Below, in pieces: positions 35,061-44,008 of a stretch of DNA of 64,000 nt. The position numbers and the translations under genes are program-made. Source of the DNA: Loktanella sp. 5RATIMAR09 (lineage in GTDB: Bacteria; Pseudomonadota; Alphaproteobacteria; Rhodobacterales; Rhodobacteraceae); the NCBI RefSeq assembly GCF_001419985.1, contig NZ_LJAL01000007.1, forward strand, positions 1-64,000. The letters run 5' to 3'. The notes under the pieces were generated by a model, which had not been told where the DNA came from, did not search any database, and saw nothing but the letters and a program-made list of their open reading frames with translations. Position 1 is the first letter of the stretch, and every line of letters begins with the position of its first letter.

Positions 35061-37435
35061 CCTTTCTCGGCCTCTGCCACATTGCGCAAGACCTGTACAA
35101 AGCTGTCCGGCGTCACCGAAATACTGTCGATCCCGAACCCGACCAGACGCTGAGCATAGGCGGGATCGTTGCTGGGCGCCTGTCCGCAGAACCCCACTTT
35201 CTTGCCTGCTTTATGCGCCTCGTGGATGACCCTTTCGATCATCCAGAGCACCGCTGGATCATCCTCACGGAACAGGTTTGCCAGCGCATCTGAATCGCGG
35301 TCGATGCCCAGCGTCAGTTGGGTCAAGTCATTCGATCCAATAGAAAAACCGTCAAAGCGTTCGGCAAATTCCGCCGCGCGCACCACATTGGCGGGGATTT
35401 CGCACATAACATAAACCTGCAAGCCGTCCTTGCCCCGCTGCAAACCGTTTTCCTGCATCACAGCCAGCACATGATCGGCCTCTTGCGGGGTGCGGCAGAA
35501 GGGGATCATCACGATCACATTGTCAAAACCCATTTGCCCACGCAGCCGCGCAACCGCCTGACATTCCAGCGCAAAACCGGCGCGGTAGTGGTCTGAATAA
35601 TAGCGCGATGCGCCCCGAAATCCGATCATCGGGTTCTCTTCTTGCGGTTCGAAATCACGCCCGCCCAGAAGGTCGGCGTATTCGTTGGTCTTGAAATCGC
35701 TCATTCGCACGATCACCGGCTTGGGGTAGCAAAACGCTGCGATCCGCGACAATCCGCGTGAAAGTTGATCGACAAAATACGCGGGCTTGCTGTCGTATCC
35801 TTTGGTCAGCGCATCAATCTTGTCGCGGGCCTGTGCATCCTTGACTGCGTCGAACTCGATTAAAGCCATCGGATGCACCTTGACTGCGCTGTTGATGACA
35901 AATTCCATTCGCGCCAGTCCCACCCCATCGACAGGCAATCGCCACCAACGCAAGGCCGCTGCGGGGTTGGCAAGGTTCAGCATGACTTTGGTCTTGACGT
36001 CAGGCAGTGTGCCCAGCGTTTCCTCGGTCACTGTGATCTTGGACAACCCCGCAGTCACAACGCCTTCTTCGCCACCCGCACAGGACACGGTCACATCCTG
36101 CCCGTCATGCAACAGATGCGTGGCGTCACCACAGCCCACAACAGCAGGCAACCCCAGTTCGCGGCTGACAATCGCAGCATGCGAGGTGCGCCCCCCATGG
36201 TCTGTCACAATCGCCGCAGCGCGTTTCATGATCGGCACCCAATCGGGATCCGTGGTTGAGGTGACAAGCACCGATCCCTCCACAAAATTCGCGATATCAG
36301 CGGCACTTTCGATCATGCACACGCGGCCATTCACGGCCGCATTCCCGACACTCAGCCCGGTGACGAGCGTTTCACCCGCATCCGCCACCATATAGGATTT
36401 CAGTGACCCGACATCCGCCCGTGACTGTACCGTCTCGGGCCGCGCCTGGACTATGTAAAGCGTGCCGGTCTTGCCGTCGCGTGCCCACTCCATATCCATC
36501 GGACAGCCGTAATGCTCTTCGATGATCTTTGCCTGCCGCGCGAGGGTCAGTATCTCGGGATCACTCAGCACGAACTGGCCACGTTCCGCCTTTGATGTGG
36601 GCACATTGCGGGGCGTGCCGTCGCGGTCATGGATCATTTTGATCTTTTTTGCACCAAGGGTCTTTTCCAGAATGGGCACTTTGGTTTCATCGTCCAGAAA
36701 CGGCTTGTACACCTCGTACTCATCGGGATCGACGGCCCCCTGCACCACATTCTCGCCCAGGCCCCAGGCTGCATTGATCAGCACAGCATCCGGAAAACCC
36801 GATTCCGTATCAATCGAGAACATCACGCCGGATCCGCCGGTGTCCGCGCGCACCATCTGTTGCACGCCCACAGACAGTGCCACCTGCGTGTGCGAAAATC
36901 CCTGTATCTGGCGATAGGAAATCGCACGATCCGTAAAGAGCGATGCATAGCATTTACGACACGCCTCGAGCAGAGCCGCAGCGCCGGTCACATTCAGGAA
37001 GGTTTCCTGCTGGCCTGCGAAACTCGCATCCGGCAAATCCTCGGCTGTTGCGCTGGACCGTACAGCAACAGGAACATCGCGTCCGCCAGCGGTGTCGGAT
37101 AGCGCGTGATAGGCATCCACGATCTGCGCGGCAGTTTCTTCGGGCCAGGCGCCATGCAGGATCATGTCGCGAACCTGTCGACCTGTCTTCTGCAAGGTGG
37201 CCTTGCCGCTGGCCAGCGCGTCCAGCGCCACCGCGATCCGCGCATCCAGATCATTGGCCGTCAGATACGCCCGAAACGCATCCGCCGTTGTCGCGAACCC
37301 TGGCGGCACCAGAATACCTTTCGCCCCAAGGGTCTGGATCATCTCACCCAAAGAGGCGTTCTTGCCACCGACGGTATCGACATCACCGCGCCGCAGTTGC
37401 GCGAAATTCACAACAAGGGGTTTTCCTTCGGCCAT
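35057..37435 (-). CDS. ppsA: phosphoenolpyruvate synthase
   Basis: This 792-residue enzyme converts pyruvate, ATP and water to PEP, AMP and phosphate. The N-terminal nucleotide-binding domain begins with VGGKNASLGEM (about 18-28). The phospho-histidine motif TDHGGRTSHAAIVSRELG places the catalytic His near 420. The C-terminal PEP/pyruvate-binding domain ends with KVGFCGQAPSNDP carrying the active-site cysteine. Length is standard. The ATG at 37435 has GGAGG 8-9 nt upstream; a GTG one codon earlier is possible. Its 3' end overlaps the pfkB stop codon. A near-match Fnr box lies 56 bp before the start. Confidence 0.95.
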   Translation of the reverse strand: MAEGKPLVVNFAQLRRGDVDTVGGKNASLGEMIQTLGAKGILVPPGFATTADAFRAYLTANDLDARIAVALDALASGKATLQKTGRQVRDMILHGAWPEETAAQIVDAYHALSDTAGGRDVPVAVRSSATAEDLPDASFAGQQETFLNVTGAAALLEACRKCYASLFTDRAISYRQIQGFSHTQVALSVGVQQMVRADTGGSGVMFSIDTESGFPDAVLINAAWGLGENVVQGAVDPDEYEVYKPFLDDETKVPILEKTLGAKKIKMIHDRDGTPRNVPTSKAERGQFVLSDPEILTLARQAKIIEEHYGCPMDMEWARDGKTGTLYIVQARPETVQSRADVGSLKSYMVADAGETLVTGLSVGNAAVNGRVCMIESAADIANFVEGSVLVTSTTDPDWVPIMKRAAAIVTDHGGRTSHAAIVSRELGLPAVVGCGDATHLLHDGQDVTVSCAGGEEGVVTAGLSKITVTEETLGTLPDVKTKVMLNLANPAAALRWWRLPVDGVGLARMEFVINSAVKVHPMALIEFDAVKDAQARDKIDALTKGYDSKPAYFVDQLSRGLSRIAAFCYPKPVIVRMSDFKTNEYADLLGGRDFEPQEENPMIGFRGASRYYSDHYRAGFALECQAVARLRGQMGFDNVIVMIPFCRTPQEADHVLAVMQENGLQRGKDGLQVYVMCEIPANVVRAAEFAERFDGFSIGSNDLTQLTLGIDRDSDALANLFREDDPAVLWMIERVIHEAHKAGKKVGFCGQAPSNDPAYAQRLVGFGIDSISVTPDSFVQVLRNVAEAEKG

Positions 37436-37490
37436 CACATCGTCCTCCGTATGCTTTGGAAGAACTGTGACGCGGCAAAAACCTCAGATC

Positions 37491-37504
37491 ATGATATAGG
37501 TCAA
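37491..37504 (-). promoter_or_regulatory. Fnr-like box upstream of ppsA
   Basis: On the minus strand the sequence is TTGAC-CTAT-ATCAT, one base from TTGAY-N4-RTCAA. It is centred about 62 bp before the ppsA ATG, the same relative position as the Fnr boxes before the small gene/pfkB unit and ppk2. Confidence 0.5.
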
Positions 37505-37578
37505 TTCAGGCGGCACGACTTGCACAGAATGATAGTAAGCGAACGCGCTAAGTATCGCACCCTCGGTCGCAAGGGTGT

Positions 37579-37950
37579 TCACCCCCCAGACTGGTTTTGG
37601 TTTTCATTCTGGTTCTGGTTCTGGTTCTGATTTTCGTTCTGGTGCTGGTTGCCGCCATTTGGATCAACCGGATCAACACTCACCCCACCACCATCGCTAT
37701 CAACGTCCTGCGCGACACGCGGGACAACGACAACGGGTTGCCCGTTGTTCAGGACGGCACACAAAGGCAGGTCTTCGGTATAAACGCCACCCATCGGAAC
37801 ATCGCCCGGACGGCAAGACGGATTGCCAAGTTTATCGAATGTCGGCTCCGCATAGATTACCATGGCGACAGGTTCGGGTCTCGGTGCGCAGGCACCCAGC
37901 AAGATCATCGCGCCGACGCCCAAGCCAGTGAACAGATTGAAGTTTGTCAT
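37579..37950 (-). CDS. lipoprotein with Asn/Gln-repeat C-terminus
   Basis: This 123-residue protein has a lipoprotein signal (lipobox LLGAC, C21) and a short conserved-looking middle part (VIYAEPTFDKLGNPSCRPGD...LPLCAVLNNGQP) with two cysteines. It ends in a low-complexity tail of alternating Asn/Gln with occasional Glu/His (about 99-120). On DNA this tail is an imperfect hexanucleotide tandem repeat (37591-37650). The function is unknown; the protein should sit in the outer or inner membrane facing the periplasm. Repeat length may vary between strains. Confidence 0.7.
   Translation of the reverse strand: MTNFNLFTGLGVGAMILLGACAPRPEPVAMVIYAEPTFDKLGNPSCRPGDVPMGGVYTEDLPLCAVLNNGQPVVVVPRVAQDVDSDGGGVSVDPVDPNGGNQHQNENQNQNQNQNENQNQSGG
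37591..37650. repeat. imperfect GGTTCT-type hexanucleotide repeat
   Basis: About ten six-base units close to GGTTCT or GGTTTT run in tandem and code, on the minus strand, for the Asn/Gln-rich tail of the lipoprotein. Units of six keep the reading frame when copy number changes. Confidence 0.75.
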
Positions 37951-38732
37951 TTGGTTTCCCCTTTACGCTGAATGCGCCTTTGCACAGAGCACGAAGCATC
38001 CACCATCACGGGACGCGACAGCGATCAGTTGCAAGGTCGCGGCTCGATGAAAGTAGCACCGTTACTTTGCGCCGGATTGATATCCGTCAACATCAAAGTA
38101 CCGGATGAGAGGCGCCGGGGCCTGTCGCCATCGCCAGCACCGCGCCGACATGCAACCGCCCTTTGAAGCCCGGCGCGCAGGCGCGCTTTGCCAGCCTGAT
38201 CAATCCACTCACGACAAGAGGTGAATATCGCATTGACGGGCACGACATGTTTGCGGGGCGCAGCTATAACGACAACCTGATCTGGGCCTAAGAGAGCATA
38301 TCCGACTGATGTATGATTTTTCATACATGATTGTATGACAAATTTACCTATGACGTTAGAAATTTAGAGAATTGTTTTGGGCACTGAGAAAGGCGAAAAC
38401 CAACGCGTCGGGTACGCTGTGTTTGTATTCGGTGGGTAGTGAGTGGGTGTAGTGAGTAGTCGCATCCAATCGATGTGGTTAACCAGTTTCTGTTTATGCC
38501 GTAGTGCATATGTTTGTTTTGATGGCGCCTGTTGGTGTGTGAGGCCACTGGCGCCGTCAAACAACGCGTGACAGTAAAAAGTATCAAGTTTCCGGTTGGC
38601 TTGACGATAGTCGCTTGTCTATTTTTTTAGAACAGTGCTCGTTCTGGGCGCTGTTCTATTATAGTTGCCAATGGCCAAACGTTGTTCCGCTTTCAGGGCG
38701 AAGGTCCGACGGCAATCGCGTGAAAAGCGCGA
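37951..38732. other. 780-bp stretch without a convincing gene
   Basis: The first part is G+C-rich with short frames only; 38300-38660 becomes visibly A+T-rich. Short direct repeats of GTGGGT/GTAGTGAGTAG character lie at about 38429-38459. Open frames in the stretch (for example 38348-38587 on minus) lack ribosome binding sites and family resemblance. It borders the LysR-like module and may be old insertion debris. Confidence 0.4.
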
Positions 38733-38999
38733 TCAGGCGGCAGCAGAAAACGCCAGATCTATTGCGCGGGAAAGCGCCTCGTTCGGACAGTGAAACGACA
38801 CGCTTGCCGCGCAAACCTGCCGTTGACCGGGCCCGACCTGAAACAGCCCCGAATAATACGCACCATCAGCCATCTTGGTCGCACAAGGGACCCATTGACC
38901 GCCCGGGCCTTTAACTTTCTTTCCGACCAGCACATTGACTGATCCGGGTGGCGGGCTCGAAAGCGTGGTCGTATAATCAATCCAGTTTGCGACGTGCAT
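38733..38999 (-). CDS. small protein of unknown function
   Basis: This 88-residue frame starts at an ATG preceded by AAGAGGAACTGCC, a good ribosome binding site. The product (HVANWIDYTTTLSSPPPG at the start) has three cysteines, no signal peptide and no membrane segment. I do not recognise the family. It is divergent from the LysR-like regulator, across about 310 bp, and could be controlled by it. A longer frame on the same strand (38759-39448) in another phase is judged spurious. Confidence 0.5.
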   Translation of the reverse strand: MHVANWIDYTTTLSSPPPGSVNVLVGKKVKGPGGQWVPCATKMADGAYYSGLFQVGPGQRQVCAASVSFHCPNEALSRAIDLAFSAAA

Positions 39000-39311
39000 G
39001 GCAGTTCCTCTTGCTGCCCTGAATTTTCAAACCAAAATGGCCAAAGGATGGCGACACTAGGGATTTTGATCGCCGTCGTGTCGTATTCCTGCATGACCCA
39101 AAGAACATACGCGCTATGGCTTAAAGGTGCGGCCCCTTTCACACCATAAGGTGTGTTCACAAAACGCCTCCGGCCCCTCGAACAACGTGTTCTTCTCGAA
39201 AAAGCTATATTTTGGTCCTCATTTGTACACCATTGTAAGCCATGTATTGCACCGATTGTTGGTATCTTTTGATCAGTTACATCTCGATTTAGAAAGACAG
39301 CCGGAGGCACC
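39000..39311. other. divergent upstream region of the LysR-like gene
   Basis: No gene is seen. It contains a small palindrome CACACC-ATAA-GGTGTG (39140-39155) that might be an operator for the regulator beginning at 39312, and A+T-rich promoter-like sequence around 39200-39300. Confidence 0.4.
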
Positions 39312-40250
39312 TTGTACCAATCGAAGAACAACACTGGCGTTACGGTCGACATGCTGCGTGCGTTCGTTTGCTTGAGCAGACACTTGAATCTGTCCAAAGC
39401 GAGCGACGAACTCGGCACAACCCGCCAGACTGTTCGACGACACATCACCGATCTTGAGGTGATACTGGAGCAAAAGCTGTTCGACGTGGTCGACCGCCAG
39501 TATCAACTGACATCATTCGCGATTGACGCGCTGGCCAGTGCCAAAACCCTTCTGTTGGAACTGGATACATGGGCTGGACAATCTGCCTTAAAGAAAAGCA
39601 CCTCGGGCGGGCTTGAGAAGCTTCAGTTCACGGATTCCGAAGGACGGGTTTACTATTCTCAGCAGCACCCCGTCTCTCAAATTGCAATGAATGGTCTGCC
39701 GTTGCTCAAAACGGCTTTTGCGGCATGGGGCAAAGCGCAAACGCAAATTGAGCATGAAGCCATGGAAGAGATTAAGCCCTATACCGTCCTTTACCGCAAA
39801 GGGCCCGCCGGTTGGGTCTTTGTCCATATCGGCAAGGAATCCGCCTATGCGCGCTGGTTTGGAGCCAAAGTATCGCAAAGTGCGATCGGCAAGCTGATCA
39901 CCGAAGATGATGCCGGTGACGAATATGACGAATTTACCGCCGGTGCCTATTCCCGCATCTATGATGAAGGCGGCGTGCGGCTTGACCACATCCTTGCCCA
40001 CCTGCCAAAAGACGGTGGAGCGCCGGAACCGGGCACCTTTCAAAGATTGCTGCTTGGTGGCGTCTTTCCGGATGGAACGCCAGGATTGATCATTCTTGCG
40101 GTCATCACCGAACAAGTCGAAATTGATGCGGTTTCAGATGCAGACCGCCCCAAAATGTCCGCAGATTTTATTATGGATGCGCTCCCTGACCTTCCGTCGG
40201 CAGTGACTCAATTGCCACAACCACGCAAAGCGTCACACTCGACATTGTGA
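39312..40250 (+). CDS. LysR-like regulator with non-standard effector domain
   Basis: This 312-residue protein has an N-terminal LysR-type winged helix (about 12-75: VDMLRAFVCLSRHLNLSKASDELGTTRQTVRRHI). The rest does not look like the usual periplasmic-binding-protein-like effector domain; stretches such as ISAR-free PVSQIAMNGLPLLKTAFAAW and GWVFVHIGKESAYARWFG look more like a PAS-type sensor (about 105-290). The start is a TTG with GGAGG 4-5 nt upstream; an ATG 13 codons later is an alternative. A partner gene of unknown function follows after 83 bp. The signal sensed is unknown. Confidence 0.7.
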   Translation: MYQSKNNTGVTVDMLRAFVCLSRHLNLSKASDELGTTRQTVRRHITDLEVILEQKLFDVVDRQYQLTSFAIDALASAKTLLLELDTWAGQSALKKSTSGGLEKLQFTDSEGRVYYSQQHPVSQIAMNGLPLLKTAFAAWGKAQTQIEHEAMEEIKPYTVLYRKGPAGWVFVHIGKESAYARWFGAKVSQSAIGKLITEDDAGDEYDEFTAGAYSRIYDEGGVRLDHILAHLPKDGGAPEPGTFQRLLLGGVFPDGTPGLIILAVITEQVEIDAVSDADRPKMSADFIMDALPDLPSAVTQLPQPRKASHSTL

Positions 40251-40333
40251 CGCCGCACCAAAAAAGACTACACAGTATTAAGCCTAAAGGCACTGTGTTG
40301 CGAGAAGCGCAACGATAAATCGAGAGGCAGGAT

Positions 40334-41092
40334 ATGTCGGCGCGGAGCATTTTTGGCACGGTTCAGAACGTGTCGGTTATCTTGCGGGATCTTGAAGACG
40401 CCGGCATGCGCATTGAGGTCGGGGACGATTTCGCCCTTTACCGCTATTACCGCAGCACATGCGTGGACAGGGGTGATATGTCGCCGCTCTTTGACACGGC
40501 CTGCTCATTCATTGATGCAACGAACGGTTTCTGGATTTGCGGCTTCAACGAACTTGACCAGCTGGTGCATACGCAAGCGGTACGCCTGCTCGATCTTCCG
40601 GGCATTTCGCTGGGCAAGCATCTGGACATGCATCGCCATAAATACATCGTTCCCGACACAACCCCCGATCCTGACCTGACGTTTTTCCAAGGCCCCGAAG
40701 CGCTGAAAACGGTGACAGGTTCGGTGGGCTATTGTGGTGATTTCTGGTTGCCCTCACATGGCCTTGGTGGGCCACGCAGCCATGGCGCAACCAGTCTGTT
40801 ATCCCGGCTCCTCTTTGAAATCCTGCAGCAAGCCTGGGCGCCCGACTATGTTTTTGCCTTTGTCCCAAGACACCTTGCCGCAAAAGGCGCGCATCTGCGT
40901 TATGGCTATACACATTGTGAACCCGGCGCATGGATCGGACCAGACAAGCAGATCACGAATGAAGAATATCTGATCTGGATGAACGCCAGTGACATCAAGG
41001 GTGTACTCTCGCGGGACGTTCAGTCGATCCGCAAAGCCGCGCATGTGGCGGCAATGCGTGCGCCTCTGACATCGATCGACTCTACTGGATAG
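40334..41092 (+). CDS. uncharacterised protein, possible GNAT-like fold
   Basis: This 252-residue soluble protein starts at an ATG with an AGGCAGGAT site. I do not recognise a named family. The succession of G-W-I-CGFNELDQLVHTQAVRLLDLPG, GDFWLPSHGLGGPRSHGATSLLSRLL and PDYVFAFVPRHLAAKGAHLRYGY resembles the layout of GNAT or autoinducer-synthase folds, but the acetyl-CoA loop is not clear. It probably forms an operon or functional pair with the preceding LysR-like gene. A stem-loop lies about 90 bp downstream. Confidence 0.6.
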   Translation: MSARSIFGTVQNVSVILRDLEDAGMRIEVGDDFALYRYYRSTCVDRGDMSPLFDTACSFIDATNGFWICGFNELDQLVHTQAVRLLDLPGISLGKHLDMHRHKYIVPDTTPDPDLTFFQGPEALKTVTGSVGYCGDFWLPSHGLGGPRSHGATSLLSRLLFEILQQAWAPDYVFAFVPRHLAAKGAHLRYGYTHCEPGAWIGPDKQITNEEYLIWMNASDIKGVLSRDVQSIRKAAHVAAMRAPLTSIDSTG

Positions 41093-41774
41093 CTCTGCGA
41101 CGCGCGCCAGATAAGCTGCGACGGCACAGGTGATCGCGACCAATTGCCATTGCAAACCAAAGCTCTTTACAAAGCAAAAGACGCTGCCTCGTCCGGGGCA
41201 GCGTCTCGCTGTGAGTAGTAACAAGTGGGTGTAACCGTGGTGAGGTACGATTGCGTTGAGCCTGCTGCTCGATTGCGGCGAAAGTTGGATGAAACCGTGG
41301 CGTTTTTAGCGGCGTCACGCAGCAAGACATCGACGCAAGTTGAATCCCAACTCTGCCAGCGCCCGACGATTCACCTGTTTGTTGCGGATTAAGCCATTGA
41401 AATAAAACATATACTGGGCGTTGCAGGCTCATGCGACCTCTTTCAAAATCGCGGTGACGGCCCTTACCACAAACCTGCCTCGCTCCATCAGCATGCCAAA
41501 AAACAGATCGCAGTATCGTCACATTCGCGCGCACGGCACATAGCCACGCTTGGCGTATCGCGGCAGAGCCAAGAGATTCGTTTCGTTGGATGAGGTGACA
41601 CGACCAGCCCCATCGCGTGGCCGAGTGGATGCCGACAGGTGAAAAAGCCTTTGATATAGAAAACGGGATGCTGCGGTTGGTCCGGCCGACCAGAGCACTT
41701 GACGCTATCCTTGTGTAGCGTGTCCCGGACGGGACAGGGCGGCACGGCAAGTCGGACCTGCCGCGCCAGATCGC
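41093..41774. other. 680-bp stretch without an intact gene
   Basis: Several frames carry protein-like pieces interrupted by stops, but nothing assignable. The region lies between the LysR-like module and the cyanate operon and may be a decayed gene or insertion remnant. It includes the hairpin at 41180-41205. Confidence 0.4.
41180..41205 (-). terminator. strong hairpin with T-rich tail on the minus strand
   Basis: GACGCTGCC and GGCAGCGTC form a perfect 9-bp stem with an 8-nt loop. On the minus strand it is followed by TTTTGCTTTG, like a factor-independent terminator for transcription arriving from the cyanate operon side. On the + strand it lies 88 bp past the gene ending at 41092 but lacks a T-run. 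Confidence 0.5.
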
Positions 41775-42242
41775 TTACCAGCTGTTATAGCCAAGATATT
41801 TACCCGACATTTCAACCTTTACACGGTCGCCTTTGGGGTTTTCCTCGCGGGTGACGGACATGTTGAAATCAATCGCGGACATGATGCCATCACCGAATTT
41901 TTCCTGAATCAACGCCTTCAAAGTCGGGCCGTAGACGCCGACAATTTCATAAAACCGGTAGATGCATGGATCGGTCGGCACCGCTTGCTGCCAGATCTTT
42001 GTCGGGCTCTCGGTCAGGACAGACTCCGCCTCTTGCGGCAGGCCCATCACGCTGACCATCAGCTTGGCTTTATCAGCAGGAAAGGCATTCATGCCCATCG
42101 CGGCAGAATGGGTCCAAACCGGTGACATCCCGATCTTTTCGGCGATTTGCTCCCATGTCAGGCCAGCCGTTTTCTTGGCCGACAGGATCATGGCGGTCAC
42201 GTCTTCTTTGGTCATCATCTCGTTCATGGTGAGGTCTTTCAT
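41775..42242 (-). CDS. cynS: cyanate hydratase (cyanase)
   Basis: This 155-residue enzyme converts cyanate and bicarbonate to CO2 and carbamate, which falls apart to ammonia and CO2. An N-terminal helical domain is followed by the catalytic C-terminal domain; R96, E99 and S122 match the E. coli active-site residues in identity and, by my count, in position. The ATG has a GGAGGAGAAAAAC site. It is the last gene of a minus-strand operon with an ABC transporter and would allow cyanate as a nitrogen source. Confidence 0.96.
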   Translation of the reverse strand: MKDLTMNEMMTKEDVTAMILSAKKTAGLTWEQIAEKIGMSPVWTHSAAMGMNAFPADKAKLMVSVMGLPQEAESVLTESPTKIWQQAVPTDPCIYRFYEIVGVYGPTLKALIQEKFGDGIMSAIDFNMSVTREENPKGDRVKVEMSGKYLGYNSW

Positions 42243-42260
42243 GTTTTTCTCCTCCGGTGG

Positions 42261-43160
42261 TTATTCGTTGACGGCCCGTAGCGCAGGCGGCGCGTTTTCA
42301 GGTTCTTCAGGTTCGGTCGTGTCGATCCGCACCGGTGTCGGGCGATTACTGCCCTCTCCGGTCTTCTGTCCCGCCATTTCCTTGGACCGCTTGCCAAGGA
42401 AGGTGACCAGATGGTTGCGGATCGCATAATAATTGGGATGCTCGATGATCTCGGTCCGGTTGCGCGGACGCGGGATGGTGATTTCAACGCTTTCAGCCAC
42501 CCGTGCATAGGGGCCGTTCGTCATCAGCAGAATACGGTCCGCCAGCAGGATCGCCTCGTCGATGTCATGGGTGATCATAAAGACTGTCTGTTCCGTCCCG
42601 CTCCAGATTTTCAGCAACTCGTCCTGGATTGTGCCACGGGTCAGCGCGTCCAGCGCGCCGAAGGGTTCATCCAGCAACAACAGCTTGGGATGGTTGGCAA
42701 AGGCACGTGCAATCGACACACGCTGGCGCATCCCGCCTGATAGCTGGCTTGGCTTGCGGTGGATCACGTCACCCTCAAGCCCCACCATCGCGAGGTATTT
42801 GGTCGAATGTTCGATCACCTGTGCCCTTGACCATTCAGGATGCCGCGCGGACACGCCGAAGGTGACATTCTTCAATGTCGAAAGCCACGGCAGCAGTGAA
42901 TAGTTTTGGAACACCACACCACGGTCAAGGCTGGGGCCTTTCACCTCGGTCCCGTCCATGATCACCACGCCGGATGTCGGGTCGGATAGACCGGCAAGGA
43001 TATTCATGATCGTGGACTTACCACAGCCAGAGTGGCCAAGGATCACAACAAACTCGCCCTTTTCGACACCAAAGGTGGCATCTTCAAAGACGGTTAGTTC
43101 GCCGCCCTGCCCATCGGGATAGCGTTGTGTCATGTTCTCGACGCTTAGAAACGGTTTCAT
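42261..43160 (-). CDS. ABC transporter ATPase, nitrate/cyanate type
   Basis: This 299-residue cytoplasmic ATPase is of the NrtD/SsuB/TauB type. Motifs are Walker A GHSGCGKST (about 42-50), signature LSGGMRQRV (about 140-148), Walker B LLLLDEPFGALD (about 159-170) and a switch histidine in MITHD. A C-terminal tail of about 45 residues (from KEMAGQKTG) is longer than in many relatives. It lies 18 nt before cynS and 9 nt after the permease. It probably powers uptake of cyanate. Confidence 0.92.
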   Translation of the reverse strand: MKPFLSVENMTQRYPDGQGGELTVFEDATFGVEKGEFVVILGHSGCGKSTIMNILAGLSDPTSGVVIMDGTEVKGPSLDRGVVFQNYSLLPWLSTLKNVTFGVSARHPEWSRAQVIEHSTKYLAMVGLEGDVIHRKPSQLSGGMRQRVSIARAFANHPKLLLLDEPFGALDALTRGTIQDELLKIWSGTEQTVFMITHDIDEAILLADRILLMTNGPYARVAESVEITIPRPRNRTEIIEHPNYYAIRNHLVTFLGKRSKEMAGQKTGEGSNRPTPVRIDTTEPEEPENAPPALRAVNE

Positions 43161-43169
43161 ATCTTGGTC

Positions 43170-44003
43170 CTATTCTGCGTAAGAGACTGCGCGCTGGACA
43201 AAGCCGAGGGCTGCATCAAGCCCCATGCCCACGACGCCGATCATCAGGATGGAAAAGATCACGGAAGTCAGATCGAGGTTGTTCCACTCGTTCCAGACGT
43301 AATAGCCAATCCCTGTTCCCCCCACGAGCATCTCGGCGGCAACAATCACCAGCCACGCGATACCGATCGAAATGCGCATGCCCGTCAGGATCGTGGGCGC
43401 TGCGGCCGGCAGGATCACGGTGAATGCGGTCTTGAGCGGGTTCAATTCATGGGTGCGGGCCACATTGACCCAATCCTCGCGCACGCCTGCCACCCCAAAG
43501 GCGGTATTGATCAGCATCGGCCAGATCGAGCAGATGAAAATCACGAATATCGCACTCGCCTCACTGTCCTGAATGACGAAAAGGGCCAGCGGCATCCACG
43601 CGAGCGGCGAAATGGGGCGCAGGACCTGAATAAAGGGGTTCAGCGCCTTGTAGGCCAGCGGTGACATACCAATCAGAAAGCCAAGCGGAATGGCGATAAC
43701 AGCGGCCAGCGCATACCCCACCAGCACGCGGTAAATCGAATAGCCGATCTGGATACCGATCCCTTTGTCATTGGGGCCCGCATCATAGAAAGGATTGCTG
43801 AGCTGCTCCCATGCTTTGGCAATCACCTCGCTCGGCGGCGGCACTCCTGCCTTGGGCTGGCCCGCACCGGTCAGAAGTTCGTATTCCGTCAATTCACCCA
43901 CCGCTTTTTGTGCGGGGATCGCGGCCTCCCATATCAGGAGGCCGACAACCAATAGGGTCAAAGATAGAATCGCTGCACGAAAATTCAGTGAGCTTGTAGG
44001 CAT
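43170..44003 (-). CDS. ABC transporter permease, nitrate/cyanate type
   Basis: This 277-residue inner-membrane protein of the NrtB/SsuC family has about six membrane segments and the EAA-type loop (about 190-210: NVARTHELNPLKTAFTVILPAAAPTILTG). It lies between the binding-protein gene and the ATPase gene with gaps of 5 and 9 nt, so all are co-transcribed. Because cynS follows, cyanate is the likely substrate, though nitrate or sulfonates cannot be excluded. Confidence 0.92.
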   Translation of the reverse strand: MPTSSLNFRAAILSLTLLVVGLLIWEAAIPAQKAVGELTEYELLTGAGQPKAGVPPPSEVIAKAWEQLSNPFYDAGPNDKGIGIQIGYSIYRVLVGYALAAVIAIPLGFLIGMSPLAYKALNPFIQVLRPISPLAWMPLALFVIQDSEASAIFVIFICSIWPMLINTAFGVAGVREDWVNVARTHELNPLKTAFTVILPAAAPTILTGMRISIGIAWLVIVAAEMLVGGTGIGYYVWNEWNNLDLTSVIFSILMIGVVGMGLDAALGFVQRAVSYAE

Positions 44004-44008
44004 TTGTC

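Noticed and set aside
38441..41236. Similar GTGAGTAG/GTGGGTGTA words on both sides of the LysR-like unit
   Set aside because: The order of the words differs and the match is too short for a target-site or attachment-site duplication.
41290..41410. Minus-strand piece resembling the end of ribosomal protein L20 (FNGLIRNKQVNRRALAEL)
   Set aside because: The likeness is short, needs a gap, and the rest of L20 is absent; a chance match is more likely.
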